Assembly (NCBI GenBank): GCA_022865555.1
Contig: JALHTD010000436.1
Span: forward strand, 1 to 5,084
Length of the DNA stretch: 5,084 bases
Source: Thermoanaerobaculaceae bacterium
GTDB lineage: Bacteria > Acidobacteriota > Thermoanaerobaculia > Thermoanaerobaculales > Thermoanaerobaculaceae
Reading direction: 5' to 3'
Each line of letters opens with the position of its first letter. The stretch's first letter is position 1. The position numbers and the translations under genes are program-made. Shown here in pieces: positions 4,932-5,084 of this stretch. The notes beneath the pieces are model-generated. The model was not told the DNA's origin. It worked only from the letters and a program-made list of their open reading frames with translations, and did no database searches.

Positions 4932-5084
4932 AGCACGTTTCGGCTCTCGTCCGGGCACTGCGGCCGCGTCACTGGCTGAAGAACTGGTTCGTGCTCGCCC
5001 CGGCGGTGTTTGCCGGCCACGCCTTCGACCCGCCCGCGATGGTCAAGGCCCTGACCGTCGCCCTCGCCTTCTGCCTGGCCTCCT
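4922..5084 (+). CDS. UbiA-family prenyltransferase, N-terminal part; decaprenyl-phosphate phosphoribosyltransferase-like (3' end outside window)
   Basis: From ATG 4922 the frame stays open to the right edge, giving 54 residues. LRPRHWLKNWFVLAPAVFAG (13-32) followed by FDPPAMVKAL and a hydrophobic stretch closely resembles the start of UbiA-type decaprenyl-phosphate phosphoribosyltransferases (Rv3806c group). These join PRPP to a polyprenyl phosphate, the first step toward polyprenyl-phosphate arabinose or ribose. The aspartate-rich motifs that would settle the substrate lie outside the window. Other UbiA members remain possible. In-frame alternative starts are GTG 4919 and ATG 4892. The latter would overlap the opposing TTG and the predicted promoter, and adds residues without family likeness. 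GGGG at 4913-4916 is a weak Shine-Dalgarno. The divergent partner is a GT-C-like enzyme, which fits a shared polyprenyl-phosphate sugar pathway. Confidence 0.82.
   Translation, partial: MLAKHVSALVRALRPRHWLKNWFVLAPAVFAGHAFDPPAMVKALTVALAFCLAS

Noticed and set aside
1..5084. Mobile elements, CRISPR arrays, tRNA/rRNA genes, long direct repeats
   Set aside because: Reading both strands, I saw no transposase or integrase motifs, no spaced repeats, no tRNA cloverleaf arms and no terminal inverted repeats.

Overview
This is a GC-rich (roughly two-thirds G+C by eye), densely coded bacterial chromosomal window with no mobile element, CRISPR array, tRNA or rRNA visible. The gene set is TlyA, YitT, a stand-alone AsnC-type RAM domain, UspA, a GT-C-like membrane protein and a UbiA-type prenyltransferase. 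With promoter-like -10 boxes sitting almost on the start codons, this suits a high-GC phylum that uses leaderless or short-leader mRNAs, such as Actinobacteria, Deinococcota, Chloroflexi or related uncultured lineages. The sequence alone does not fix the phylum.

Layout. 3-275 (+) is the C-terminal end of a UspA domain whose gene runs off the left edge. It converges on a two-gene minus-strand unit, yitT-like (1980-1096) followed by a 275-residue membrane protein of unknown function (1099-272). These two genes overlap by GTGA, and the operon's last stop shares a CTAG with the UspA stop. Diverging from yitT across 102 bases is a small stand-alone Lrp/AsnC ligand-binding (RAM) domain gene (2083-2388, +). 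It converges on tlyA (3187-2435, -), an rRNA 2'-O-methyltransferase with its catalytic tetrad intact. Upstream of tlyA, after 112 bases with two hairpin-forming dyads, lies a 530-residue polytopic GT-C-like membrane glycosyltransferase (4892-3300, -). Diverging from it across only 29 bases, a UbiA-family gene starts at 4922 (+) and runs off the right edge. Its first 54 residues look like decaprenyl-phosphate phosphoribosyltransferase.

How the genes fit together. The clearest functional pairing is the GT-C-like protein with the UbiA-type protein: one may make a polyprenyl-phosphate sugar donor and the other use such a donor on the outer face of the membrane. They appear to share one perfectly palindromic extended -10 (ATGCTAGCAT, 4902-4911) that can be read in both directions. 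YitT and the 275-residue protein look translationally coupled, and the RAM-domain gene shares their upstream region. tlyA (ribosome modification) and the UspA domain (stress) look like independent neighbours. All coding sequence is intact. The least understood items are the 275-residue protein and the palindromic bidirectional promoter.
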